DNA of 64,000 bases. Source: Ceratotherium simum simum (lineage: Eukaryota > Chordata > Mammalia > Perissodactyla > Rhinocerotidae). The position numbers and the translations under genes are program-made. Each line of letters begins with the position of its first letter. The stretch's first letter is position 1. Where the stretch lies: contig NW_004454159.1 in NCBI RefSeq assembly GCF_000283155.1, forward strand, positions 17,045,941 through 17,109,940. Direction: 5' to 3'. Below are positions 34,153 through 46,439 of this stretch, in pieces. The notes beneath the pieces are model-generated. The model ran no database searches and had not been told where the DNA came from. It saw only the letters and a list, made by a program, of their open reading frames with translations.

Positions 34153-35739
34153 CCATTTCCCCCAAATCTCTGCTGTCTGAGTTGCTTGTCACATCACTAT
34201 ATCTCTCTCAGCCTCTCTCATTCCTCCCCCATATATTTTCTTCCAGACAGTGCTCCACATGCTAATCCTAATCTGAAAAAAAAAAAAAAAGCTCATCTAG
34301 AAGTTTCAGCAAAATAAAATCTGGTTATTAGCTTAAAGTACAACCGTTTTCTCTCCCTCCAAACCTGTTCTAGAAAATTCAACATATTTTACTACAGTTT
34401 CCTGCTGGTTAAGAAGACTGCAATATTTTCTTGTGGCACCTAGGGTCACACCACTCAAGGTCCACTCACCCACCAAACATCCCAGTTCTCTCACAGGATG
34501 GAGTATAGGACTATTTCTGAGTCTCCCTTTATTCCACTGGCCCTGCCTGGCTTGGTTCACCAAAGCATTTAGAAATATAAAACTGAGGAAAGTATACCTG
34601 CAATGCAGACACATTCAATAGCATCCAGATTCAAGGAGGAGAAAGAGGAGAGCAGAGTTTTGAGTCAGGTTCCCTGACCAACTTCTTCTACCTGAAGCTT
34701 TAGCATTTCCCCAATATTTCCGACTCACATCTATAAGCAGCATCAAGTGAACATCTTCCTCCAAATTTCTGACTCTTGTAAATGTGGAAGACTAGTGCAC
34801 TCTGTCTTAAAATGTATTACACCCTCACTCTTACTTCTTGCCATAACCAAGACAAGTGATAGAACATTTCAAACTCCCCAAATCCAGAGAAGTCTCCAGT
34901 TTGACTGTGAATACATCTTATCCAAATGAGGCTCTTCTAGATGTATCTTCTTTGTGACTATCAAGGGCTCAATAATATCAAATCAGGGGTGTGGCCTCTG
35001 GCAGGAGCCATAGACTGTGAGGGGCCAACCAGTCCCAAGTCTTGGCCAGCTTCTGGCTCCTCAGGAGGTTCAGATGTGGGATGCTGAGTCATACTGCAGG
35101 GGCCTCCAGCTTCCCTGAATCAGCCAGGCAGCTACTAAGAATTCTGTTGGCTGGCAAGGTGTGTCTGGGGTTTATAAGCAATATTTAGCCACCAGTCACC
35201 CCCACACTAACTTGCTCTAGCTGATCTTAATTTTTGAAACTGTGTTGCCCAGCATGTTACAAGGCTTGCTGCCAATGTCTCTCAAATCTAAACATATGTG
35301 CAGAGCAAATCTCTGCTTCTTATTGACAAACCTCACAAATTAAACAACAGATTTAAGTCTCTCTCCCAGCTCTTGCTGCATCCTATTTAGATATGGTACA
35401 AGCACACACCCTTATGCAGGTCCTAAATCAGGACGCTGTAAACTCCCTTTCATTTCTCCTCTTCCAAGACTTTCCATCTACATGTCCCTGAGATGGTTTA
35501 ACCCTAACTCAGAGTCATCTGCCCTCCTGGCACTGCACTCCTTGAGAACTATTGTAGTTTCTGATAGCAGGAGACTTGTGTTCATGGTTCCAAAGCTAGC
35601 CTGATGGTTTTCCCCACAGTAGGATGTTTTAACAGAGGATGTCTGGTCTCAGTTGCCTTTAGCTGTTAGTTCATTAATGAATGATTATTAGGAAAACTAT
35701 GTATCTTTCCACCAGAGGACTGTAAGTCTTCAGGACTAA
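34153..35739. other. Unrecognised non-coding stretch
   Basis: A 15-base A tract lies at about 34276-34290 without a recognisable SINE in front of it. The ORFs at 34333-34614 (minus, 93 codons), 34433-34621 and 34747-34929 carry no motifs. Confidence 0.4.
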
Positions 35740-35855
35740 ATTCAGAGACTCAGATTCTATTCCTGCCACTTACTAGCCAAGTGATTTCTGACCAGTCTCT
35801 CAGCCTTTCTGAGCCTCAGTTTACTCTTCAAAAAATGAAAGCACTGGACTAAATT
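35740..35855 (+). repeat. MIR SINE, partial
   Basis: 'ctattcctgccacttactag', 'ccaagtgatttctgaccag' and 'tttctgagcctcagtttact' match the MIR core and 3' half. A phrase close to the alternative MIR tail ('ctagatgatttctaaatcct') occurs later, at about 36025, so the copy may have been split by about 170 bp of unknown sequence. Confidence 0.75.
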
Positions 35856-37780
35856 AGGCAAAATAAATAGTCTTCATCATGTGTGCCATTTCTGTTTGAC
35901 TAGTAATGGCTACCCATAGTGCCGTATCGAGAAAGATTTAACAGTCAAGTTCAGGCTCTGTGGGAAAGAAGGTTGTGAGAGGGAAGGGGTCAGCACCCGT
36001 GCTATGTATTTGCCTCTCCTGGACTAGATGATTTCTAAATCCTCCTTCAACACAAAAACAGTAACAGTACTAAAGATTTAGTAACAGTACCAGAGATTTC
36101 TTCAATACCAGATCAGGAGCGACTGGTCCACTGGTCCATTGTAGCTGGGCCTATTAGCTAATAAACCATTTTGTATGTATTGGGCTGGAGAATACAGAGA
36201 TGCCAGTCAAGGATTCCAGGTAATGTAGTGAGTCCTGTCTTAGTTGCTGTATATTTCCTTCTGGTGAGGTCTATACCCTTGTCAATATCTAGGAAGTATA
36301 ATCATATCAATTCTCCAAAGGTAAGCATATCCATATGACAACTGTATTATTTGGCATGTTAGAAACGGATATGAATTTCAATAAACTGTTTCCATCAATC
36401 ACTATTTAAAAATACAAATTACACTTTTAAACTTTGAAATATGGGGATTGATATCTGCAAAAGAATTGTGTGTAGGTTTTAAACACACTTGTTCTTTTAT
36501 ATTTATAGTAAAATATTAAGCCCAAAGTGACCACTTCTTAATTTTTGTCTTTTTATTTTTTCTGTTAGTAAAACATATGTACAATATGTGAAATATTTTA
36601 CCCTAGGCTGTAAAGGGGAAGGGTGTAACTAACATTTCCTTTTCAGTCCGAAAATTTACAGGAATGCACAAGCACATCTGTATGGAATTAGCAGAGCTGA
36701 TTCTATAGATTCATGTGACCCTCCAGTTCCAGTTTCTGTGTTTCTGAGATCAGCTTTTTTTTTCCTTCAATAAAAATATGACTTGTCTACATTATGTCTA
36801 CATAATTAAACCAGGATAATACAAACTTGTTTAAATATAAACTCTAAAGCATCAAGTTGCTTCATATGTTTGCATTCACTTGTAAAATATGATCTCCTGA
36901 GATATCTGTCATTGGGCTAAACACCAAAACAAGCAAATGGATTCTGAAAAAGAAAAAGACAGCATTCTGGGATTTCGAAGTTGACAAATTAAGCGTTCCT
37001 ATGTAATAAAATGATTTCATCTTGGAATCTTCTTTTGCTATTTAATTTATGGACTCTACATGATCCAAGCTTACATTTCACAAAAGTGTAAATATATTTA
37101 AGACAGATTACACTCGCTTCATTAATCATGCTATCAGACACTCATTCCTAAGCTGTAGGTCTTTTTCATGCGGCTCCACTGCGAAATCACTCATAGTGTT
37201 AATATTTTTGACTTCTAAGGGCTTGTTTACTTCAGTTTTTCACTTTTTTGAAAATTAGAGTTCCAATTTATTAGAGCAGCTTTTATATTTGTCTATACAA
37301 GTGTTTGAAAAGACCACTATAACTTAGGAAACAGCCACAGAATATGGTACATGATACCAGAAGCCTTGAGAAAGAATGCTGGATTGTTTTTTATTTTTAA
37401 TGGCAAGCCATTGGTCCAAAAGCACAGGTGAGCTCTCTTTCATCAACTGAAAAAATATGATTATATAAACACACATATAAGAAGCAACCTATAAGCAAGT
37501 ACAAACTAATTACAGTTCTATGGAAGAGTTTTATGTCTTAAGTCTTTAGGGATAGAAAATATGTACTAGAAGAATTAGCCAGTAAAGACACTGTAGAGTG
37601 GGTATGTTTCTAAATGCATGTTGTTAAAGGAAAAAGAAAAGTTATATTCTAGATAAAGTGACATATACAGAAGTTTGGAGATGATAGTTTGACTGTAAAG
37701 ATTCATGTTAGCAATCAATGATAATAGTGACTATGATTGGACAAGAGTATGTAGGACTAGAGAGAAATCTCATTTGTTTC
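35856..37780. other. Unrecognised stretch, few repeats
   Basis: 1.9 kb with no repeat I recognise and no ORF of note. A 20-bp imperfect tandem duplication is at 36060-36099. With 37.0-37.7 kb it is one of the longer repeat-free parts of the window. Confidence 0.4.
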
Positions 37781-38100
37781 ACAGGAGCAGAAAATCCAGG
37801 CCAAAGGAGTTACCAAATGTGAGATGAAGCAGTTGGTATCTTGGAATACACTCTAAGAAGTTTGGATTTTATTTTAGAAGCTGTAAAGGAAGGGAATATT
37901 GTATCTGAACTGGGAGTGAGGAAGATGACTTGTTCAATCTGGTTCTATATAAAAATGTATTTATAAAGAGGAATTTACTATGGCATGAGGGTTGCTGAGA
38001 AGGCTAAGTAGAATATCTAGTTTAGGGGGAGAGTGAGTTTGAAACAAGGTCATAAAAATGGAGATTTAAGAAACTAGAAACTCTGCAAAGCAAAATTTAG
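37781..38100 (+). repeat. Possible old interspersed repeat
   Basis: 'agtttggattttattttaga' and 'agctgtaaaggaagggaata' loosely follow a dispersed mammalian repeat that reads 'tttggattttattctaagag ... caatggg'. Strongly degraded; family and edges unknown. Confidence 0.25.
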
Positions 38101-39949
38101 GCCAGAGGGAGAAAAAGTAGAGAAGAACTAAGGTTGTGACTCTAGGAAATTAATAATCGTCTGTTTTTACATCAATTCCAAAGTCATCATAAGAAATCAT
38201 TACATGACAGAAGGTCAAAATGTTTCAAGAAACTTTTTTAAATGAAAAAAAATTAATAAATATAGCGAACACTAACGGTAGCCAGGTCTATGTTGTTCTT
38301 TTGGAATACTAAGGGAATTAAACTTTAAAAATTCTTCAGTAAAACTTTAAAAATACCAACTTAGTGATAAAATCACTAAAAAGGTATTGATACAAATACG
38401 AGGAATTTTATATATACGGAAATTATAGGAAAAAATTTTACTTGCTTTAAATATTCAGAAAGGGATTTAAAGTACACTTTTGAGAAATAAGAACCTTAAG
38501 AGTGAACATCCTTAACATAGTAGCTTAAATTTCTCTTCATATGAGCAGGGAGCCGTTCTATATTTGAACAGGAAAATCTTATTTATAAAGGGCTTCCATA
38601 TACAAGAATCTTTAATATACTATTGCAATTGGCTTCAAAAATTGACTCCATAAATTGCCTAATATAGTTTAAAGATGGGAAATTTGAAACTGCAGGAGTC
38701 TACTTTCATCAGAAACTTTCACTAATCCAGAGGGATGAAAGGAAGGGGGACAGAAGTAAAAGAAAATGGGAATGTGTAAAAGAAATTTAAACAAATCTGT
38801 AATAAATTCAAAATTAAAAAAATAATAAAGATGTAAGTCTTTTAGCAACTTAATATCACTTGGATCTACTTTAGTTTTTCCTAAGGAAATACTCTTTATT
38901 GAATTGACTGAGAAATTCCTTGGGTAGAGGGGGAAAAAAAAATAAATAAAAGCTCACTTAGTCATTTGTTCTTTTTAAGTATATAATAGAGTTTTTATTG
39001 ACTATATTTGCATGGTTTCAGAAAAAAATTAAATCAATTTCCGGCATATCGCGCCAGCATAATAGCCAAAAACTGGTTTGGAAAAGACATAAAAAAAAAT
39101 ATATAAAAGTTAGTGTACTATTTTAAGGTTTTTTGTAAGAGAAAAGGTTCGGTTTTTTAAAGTAAATTAGGTGACTTAGAAAGTGGAAAATATGCATTTT
39201 AAAGATGAGTATTTTAGTAATACGAAAGTTAAAGGTATAATATATGCCAATATTGTAGAAGATTAATGTGTCCCTAAAAACCTTATCCTTGTTTCTACCA
39301 GATATAGGAGAAGTCTCAAATAAAAGTCTCATATGTTCCCTTTAAAAGTTTTAAAAATAAAAATCCAACAGGTAAATATTTAGAGAGTAACAACAATGAC
39401 TAAATTTAGATTTAATGTAATGATCTAAATTCTGATTGGAAGGATTGTTCCATATTAGGAAGCTTATTCAGATATTTATCAAATAGATAAAATTTAAAAG
39501 ATTATGCTTTTAATTCAACAATCATGGATTACTTTTAAAGTACTCAAAAAACACAAATACATTTTAACATAAAGATTATCAGCCAATTAAAAAATTGTAT
39601 TTAATGGTGAAATAACAGAAGTAATTTTATTAAACTTTTAATTTTGCATTGGTACAATTAAATAAATAGCAAAACTATGATACCTGCTATATGTGGTTCT
39701 AGAGATTAGTACTTTTTAAATAATATTAAGAAGAAAAAAAAATTTAAATATTTATTTTTAGAAATAAAGGCATAGAGTAACTTTTCTGGCAATATCAACA
39801 GAAATTAAATGTAAAATTTATTTCACAACGCCAGGATTTTTAATAAATAAATATGATTTATAAAATTATTTATAAATAATTAAGAATTATTTTAATAAAC
39901 ACGAATTGATAATATTCATATATATCAAAAAAGAAAATACTTTTAGAAG
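38101..39949. other. Very AT-rich unrecognised stretch
   Basis: The most AT-rich part of the window, especially 39550-39950. No gene, and nothing I can align. The 69-codon minus ORF at 39123-39332 is not supported. Confidence 0.4.
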
Positions 39950-40190
39950 TTATTTTCACAATAACAACAAAATAAAAGCTACCTGGCAAAAATCTTGCTA
40001 GGAAATATATGTAAAAGATACTATAAAACTTTTACGAGCAATAATGAATAACAACTTAAGTGGAGACATATACCTCATTCCTGAATAGGAAGAATAAATC
40101 TTATAATGATACTAATTCTCCCAAAATTGTGTATCGGATTAATGCAATTTCTCTAGAAGTCAATGCAATTCTCTAGTTCATCTAGAACGA
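39950..40190 (+). mobile_element. L1M ORF2 fragment
   Basis: A short decayed piece of L1 ORF2. It contains 'tactataaaacttttacgag', 'tacctcattcctgaatagga' and 'attctcccaaaattgtgtat', followed by 'aatgcaatttctctagaagt', in the order found in L1 between the reverse transcriptase and the C-terminal part. Compare 59285-59420. Confidence 0.6.
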
Positions 40191-42659
40191 TAGGTAGATA
40201 GAGTGCAAAAGATTACTCCTTGGGGTCACCCAGCGTTCTTTTCCTCCTTATTGTTTTCTTGTTTTCACTCCCTCCACTCCTGGCTTATGTACTAGAAGGG
40301 AAGCTCACTTTACCCAGGCTAGTGGTGGGCCACAGCTGGCTTAAACCAATCAGCTACTCCCACTTGCTTGCCAGAGAGATTGTTTCAAGAAAGGTCCTAT
40401 GATCTAGTTCAGAAGGATGCATATTTTCCTAGAAGTTTCAGAGAAAAAAAATCCCTTGCTTTTGCTTAGAAGTTACTCGGGACATTCTCTCTTAACTCCC
40501 TGTTGGACAGAGGCCATCCCCTAAAATGGTGCCTGACACCAAGCTGACTTGTGAAAAGGAGGGCAAAATCAAGAGAAATACGAAACAAATGAAAGACCTT
40601 TGTCAACAATGCCTTTAAGCCCCTCTTTGGTAGACATTTGTCATTTGTGACTGCCCGATATATTTTGAACTCCTCTAGATTTTAATAGTTTCCTACCTTG
40701 TGAATCTTGCCTTGCCAATATAGAAACAAATCGCCTTTCTCAATTTCCTTTCCCTCGAGCATAAACATGACTTCACTTCTACAACTGAACATACTCATAG
40801 GAGGACTGAAGTGGAATAGCACTGCATGAGGAAACGGGCAGGGTGCAGGCATCTCTTCAGCTGGTGGCAGCAGAGGTAGTGTGTTCTGGGCCCGTGGTGG
40901 TTAGAGCAACAGAACATGGCAGAGGAAGCGTGGCTCTGAGGGTGACAGTGGCAGGGGCGGTAGCAAAAATCAGCTCTGGCAAATGATTCTGGGAGATTTT
41001 CCTAGAGGCTCAGCCTCTGTTTCTCCAGTCCTTCCAATGATTGTGCATGATGTCTCATATCCTTTAATAAGCATCTTATTGTTAAAACAAGCACAGTGGA
41101 TTCTGTTGTCTACAGCTAAGAACCATGCCCAACACACAGCCCTACTTCTGCACTCTTTTATTTTTTAAGCTGCTTTGGGTTGGAATTTCTATTAGTGACC
41201 ACCTAATTCATGCCAAAGTAACAAAGACAATTTGGAAAAAGAGATCAGGGAAAGTTAGAACTAGTGCTGGAATATTAAACATATTCTTAGTATATGAAAA
41301 TATCATCTAGGGATGGAATGTAATCAGAGAAAATCAGTTGCTAGGTCTATTTAGAGGCCTGGTACAGGACAAATAGCCGGCACGGGACTGAAATTAGTAA
41401 CTGGTAAGGTAGGAGGAAAGGGAGAATGCAGTGTTATAGGAGCAAAGTCAGGAGCATTTTGCAAGAAAGAGGGGATGATTGATTATTTCAAAGGTTGGGA
41501 TTGAGTAAATGAAATGATTAAATGAGCATGAGTAAAATGAACACAGAATCACATCCACTGGATTTGGCAATTTAGCATTCACTTGGCAACACCAGAAATG
41601 AGTAGTTTCTGTACAGTGGTCAGAGAAAGCTTAGCTGACCTGGGTTTAAGAATAAACAGGGCGCCCCCGATGTAGCTGTAGCTTCAGCAGAGCTCCAGTC
41701 TCACCTGCTTCTCCTGAGTTACCGCTGTTCCCTCTCGTTGTGGAACACGTGGATCAGGAAGCAGCCCTGCAGCTATGACTCCTAAGGATACCAGAAAGAC
41801 ACTTGTAGAACCAAATTAAAATTACCTTAACCAGTGGCAATGTAAAATCCCTGGAGAAAGTGTGTGCCTCTTGTTTAGACTTGTTTAGAATTGCAAAGGA
41901 AAAGAACCTCAAAGTTAAGGGACTCGTCGGGATGCCCACCAAGACTCTAAGAATCACTACAAGAAAAATTCCTTGTGTTGAAGGTTCTAAGAGTTGGGAT
42001 TCTTTTTCAGATCAGAATCCTCAAGTGACTCACTGACTTGAACAGTCCTTCAGAGATTAAGCAGATTACTTCTATCGGTATTGAGTCAAGGGTAGAGAGT
42101 GAGGTCACCATTGCAGATGCTTAAGTCAACTATTTAATAAATTGGTTATCAGTTGCTAAATAAATAAATAGGGGTTAGGAAATAGAGACAGCAGTGAAGA
42201 ATAGAAAAAGAAATATCATGGTATCTTGAGTGAGACACAGAGACAAAGGAGAATTTTTTTTAAGAAGAGGGATAACTTAGGAATGCTGGAGTGCTGATGC
42301 TGAGAAGAGGGAAGAGCTGGAAGACTGAATTTTTTCATAAAACTGGAGGAGATGAATTCCCAAGCATGAAGTCAAAGAATTGGCCTCGGAGTGGAAAATG
42401 ACACTTCTTCCAATATAGCAAGAAGTGAGGCGAAGAAGCTCAGACGCAGTTAGATGAGTAGATTTGGTAGTGAGAAAATGAAGGGGTTCCTGTCTTATTT
42501 CTTTTGTCATGTCAATGAGGCATAAATGAGATCATCAGCTGACAGAGGGAGAAATGTGGAAAGGTGAAGAAGGTTTCAGAGAATGGAGAAAGTGTTATAT
42601 ATTTGTGTTGAAACCAGGAAGGTGAACTCCTATAGGTACAGAACATTTCCATCATTGCG
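40191..42659. other. Unrecognised non-coding stretch
   Basis: About 2.5 kb without a confident repeat. ORFs of 60-77 codons (40220-40402, 40983-41168, 41125-41310, 41754-41957 minus, 42277-42510 minus) show no motifs. An 'aaaccaatcagctactccca' patch near 40340 has an LTR-like CCAAT context, which is not enough for a call. Confidence 0.4.
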
Positions 42660-42672
42660 GAAAGTTCTGTTG

Positions 42673-42934
42673 GGGCCGGCCCGGTGGCCAAAGTGGTTAA
42701 GTGCACGCACTCCGCTGTGGCGGCCCGGGGTTCGCCAGTTCGGATCCCGGGCGCACACCAACGCACCACCTGGTAAGCCATGCTGTGGCGGCGTCCCATA
42801 TAAAGTAGAGAAAGATGGGCACAGATGTTAGCCCAGGGCAAGTCTTCCTCAGAAACAAAAAAAAAAAAAAAAAAGAGGAGGATTGGCATCGGATGTTAGC
42901 TCAGGGCTGGTCTTCCTCACAAAAAAAAGAAAAA
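42673..42934 (+). repeat. ERE-type SINE, type B, two tail modules
   Basis: GGGCCGGCCC head, A-box region, 'ggttcgccagttcggatccc' with a duplicated TTCG element, and the 'gccatgctgtggcggcgtcc' body. The first tail module, an A run, a second tail module and an A-rich end follow. The duplication GAAAGTTCTGTTG flanks it at 42660-42672 and 42935-42947. ORFs on both strands across 42512-43009 are SINE sequence. Confidence 0.93.
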
Positions 42935-42949
42935 GAAAGTTCTGTTGGG

Positions 42950-44335
42950 CTGCACTATTTCAGAGCAATGGTCCATTCTTTGGGAGCAGATGCAAGACGC
43001 AGGGTTTAATTAAGATTAAGTTTTTGCCAAATAAGTGGGACAGAGAGGCAAAGGAGTTGAGGGTATTTGCATGCAATATAAGTTGGCTAAGGAAAAAAGT
43101 GAAACAGAAGAGAATGCTAGAGAGACAAGTGTAAAGGGTAGCTAATGGATCGGTAATTTCAACGATGTTAAAGAACTGGTGCAGTGGGGTATTATAGTAA
43201 GGGAGTTGGGATAGCAAGTGATGATCAGAGAATAATAGGAAGTTTGAAACAATTATTTCAAGGATGGTATAGTTACTGGTAATAAGGTTTAGTGTGTGAT
43301 CATAGGAGTGAGTAGCTGAGGTAGGATGTAATGATGAGTAGAAATCAGGAAGTCCAGGCCTGGGAGGCCAGAGTGTCAAACATATAATGTTGATATGGAT
43401 GTTGTTTCATGAGAATTATGACAACAGTAGAACAAGACAGGAAGTGATTAATCTAGGAGTTCAAGACTTCAGTAAATGACAGGGAAGGATAAGGAATCTC
43501 AAAATGACAATGAGGAGGAGCAGTGAAAAATACAGTTAAATGGTCTGAGCATCAAAGGAGCTGGGGCCTTTGAAGACTGAAAGAGAGATATTTTGATAGC
43601 AGCAATGAAGAGCCAGGAGGGCATTGACTTATCCTAAGGTTCTTACTTGCCCCTAAGGTTCATGAGATGTGGACGAAAAAAAAAAAAACTTCTGCTAAAG
43701 AAGGTTGCAAAGGAACTGGTGTCAAGGAGAGGTCCCTAGGTTTCTGGTAAAGCTAAAGGAACTAAAATAATGTAGCATTGTCATAAAAGTAGACAGAATA
43801 ATGGAACAAAATACACAAAAAGGAATTGGTGCTATATAATACATATAATATATTATATAGCACCACAAGTCATTAAGAAAAGGTGGTGTATTTAATAATT
43901 TGTCCTGGGCACTCAGCTCACCAAATATCAGAAAATACAAAAAAAAATCAAACAAATATCAAATTTTTATTTAGGGAAGTGCTTTCTAAGTTTGGAAGAA
44001 ATCTGTGGCAGAAAAAAATTTTTTAATTGACAGATTAAAAAATTTTTGTAAATAAAAAAGAAAACATAATTAGAAAGTAAAAGATAGTCAAACAGTGAAA
44101 TTACTTTCAACAAATACTGAACAGGAAAGGGATTATTATTAATGCATATACAACTTCTTTAGAGGAAGACCAAGAATAAGAATTTGCTCTCATCCCTCCC
44201 TTGACTTGACTGGAAAGAAAAATGCAAAAAAGAATAAACTCACAACAGTGAAAAGAACAGGAAAAGAGGCTTACCCATGGAGAAGAGGTTTCAATAAATT
44301 TAAATAGAGAACCTCCAGAAGATGCAATATTTGAC
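42950..44335. other. Unrecognised stretch with an AT palindrome
   Basis: No confident repeat. The 139-codon minus ORF at 42960-43379 is the longest ORF outside identified repeats, but its translation has no domain I know and no nearby promoter or splice pattern. A perfect 15-bp inverted repeat with a 9-nt loop lies at 43827-43865. Confidence 0.4.
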
Positions 44336-44765
44336 TACTAGATGTTTCAGAAAATGGGAACAGAAAAGATAGAGAGAGATGAATAACCAAAGAGCTGAAG
44401 AATATCATCATTCTTAAGATCAAAAGGGTCCATGAAATACTCAGCGTGATGGATGAAAACAGACCCCCCCCTGGCCATGAAATTTCTGAACCTCAAGGAA
44501 GAATAAAGATTGTCACATTTTCTAGAAAGAAAGGAAAAAAAAATCCAATTCACTTGCAAAGGCATGAGAATCAGACTGGCACTAATCTTCATCAGCACAC
44601 TGACTGATAGAAAACAATGGAGCAATAAAAAAAAAAAAAGGAGTAGGGGACCACAAACAAACTGGATGTCTCGCCCAGAAAAATTACCAAACAAGTTACA
44701 GGTCAGAATAAATACATTTTCAGAGGTTCAGGACATCATAGAAACTTACTTAAATTTGTGTGTGA
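44336..44765 (+). mobile_element. Old L1M or HAL1 ORF1-like relic
   Basis: It reads like the ORF1 C-terminal region of an old L1-type element: 'aagattgtcacattttctag', 'agaaaacaatggagcaataa', 'gtctcgcccagaaaaattac' and 'cagaataaatacattttcag'. HAL1 is a half-LINE carrying ORF1 only, and the absence of ORF2 next to it would fit. A truncated L1M fits equally well. Confidence 0.5.
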
Positions 44766-46019
44766 TTGTTTTCTTTTGACTGTATGCGATCCAAGCTACT
44801 TCTTTTTTAGCGAGTATTCCTTATTGTGTGCGGTATTGGTGGGATGAAGTTCTACGCCTTCAACTACGAAAGACAAATGGGTAAGTCCTCCCCTAAAGGC
44901 CATGTGGGCTAGTGCCTAAACTCAGCCACTGGACACTCATATCCAGGACTCTGAATCAGAAGTCAATGATATAAAGATGAAAGGGCAGATATAAATCATT
45001 AAGGGTAGCTACAATAATATCTAGTAATGACAGAAGGCCTACTCCTGATAAAATATAGTTGTTATACTCCCTGCTTGAGTCTGCTTGTATCTTGAGCTTC
45101 ATTCTTATCAAATTTGTGAGCTATCAAGCTCCTTCTAATAAATTCCCTTTTTGCTTAGGATAGTCAGTTTCTCCAGCTTGCCACTAGGAATCCATGCTTA
45201 TTCTATAATTATATCAGGTTCCAAGTAACAGATCATCAGGAATCGGCAGGGAAATTTTGCCCACCCGGACCTGAAGGCAAATAGCTAATCATCAGATTGT
45301 TTGTTATTGACTATCATTCCAAAGCAAGATGGTGGTGAAACTCATTACCACTGCAGATGAACAGTATAAAGCCCATAAGGAATTCAAGATTACTAAATGG
45401 TGTGGCTACTTCTGAAGGCCTCAGACGTATTAAAGGAAGGAATACCTAGATCAAATCCCTAAGTTCTCAGTCAAAAGCAAAAGTGAAACCCAAGGAATGT
45501 CTATAATTTTGCTAAGATAATCTCTTATCTCTTAAAGCCAAAGAACTATCAAAGCCAATGACCAAACTTGGGATCTGACCATGAAGATTGCTGATATACA
45601 AGTCAATTAAATTCACCATCTAGTCATGTCTTGATAAAGATACATATTCCACAGAAATTGAATTCAGTCTTCGATTTTGAGGGGATTGGTGTGGTTCTAT
45701 TGGCTTGCTGTCCTAGTAACAAAGTTCTAGACTCCCAATGGCGATCCTCACTAAGCAAAGTTGTTATGCCAGAAATTCCTTGGTATAATACAGAGGAAAG
45801 AATTCACACTTTGAGATATAGAAAGGCTAAAGTGTATTTATCAAGTGTGTCCTGCCCACCCCACACTATGTCCCCTGAAAGATGCCCAGAAATCACTCCC
45901 TTTACCACAGAGCTTTGTGTCTTCTTAGGGTAAGAAGAAGAACAACCCCTAAGGAATGAAGAAATGATAAATGTGTGCATTGATATTCAAAAATCATCTT
46001 TATTGCTATACAGTAAGTG
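44766..46019. other. Unrecognised non-coding stretch
   Basis: No confident repeat. A 100-codon ORF (45631-45933) has no recognisable motif. An 'aataaattccctttttgctt' phrase near 45137 hints at an LTR end, but I do not call it. Confidence 0.4.
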
Positions 46020-46431
46020 TCTCAGAGTCAGAGTTCCATCAGAGAAACAGAACCAGTAGGATATATACAAAGAGATTTATTTCAAGGAATTGGCTTACGC
46101 AATTGTAGGGGCTGGCTAGCTAAGTCTGAAATCCATAAGGCAAGCTGTTAGGATGGGTAGGCTGGAAACTCTTGGGCAGAAGCTGAAGATGCAGTCCACA
46201 GGTGGAATTTCGTCTTCCTCGGGGAAACCTCAGTTCTGTTCTTCAGGCCTTTCAACTGATTGGACAAGGTCCACCCAGATTATCAAGGATAATCTTTACT
46301 TAAAGTAAATTGATTATAGATATTAATTAAGTCTACAAAATACCTTCACAGCAAACACCTGGATTAGTGTCTGATTGAATAACAAGGTATCATAGCCTAG
46401 CCAAATTGACACATAAAACTGCCCATCATAT
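46020..46431 (-). mobile_element. MLT2-like ERVL solo LTR, antisense
   Basis: Read in reverse, it begins 'tgatgggcagttttatgtgt' and 'caatttggctaggctatgat', corresponding to the well-known start of MLT2-type LTRs. It ends with 'ggttctgtttctctgatgga'. Between these lie the expected 'ttgaaaggcctgaagaac' and 'ggtggaccttgtccaatc' blocks. About 410 bp, without internal retroviral sequence. The family name is from memory. Confidence 0.65.
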
Positions 46432-46439
46432 TAAGCAAT

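Noticed and set aside
40220..40402. 60-codon ORF with a hydrophobic start resembling a signal peptide
   Set aside because: A single hydrophobic stretch in a short ORF from T-rich DNA is expected by chance. There is no downstream exon or domain.
42960..43379. 139-codon ORF on the minus strand
   Set aside because: No recognised domain, no supporting context, and AT-rich composition. Treated as chance.
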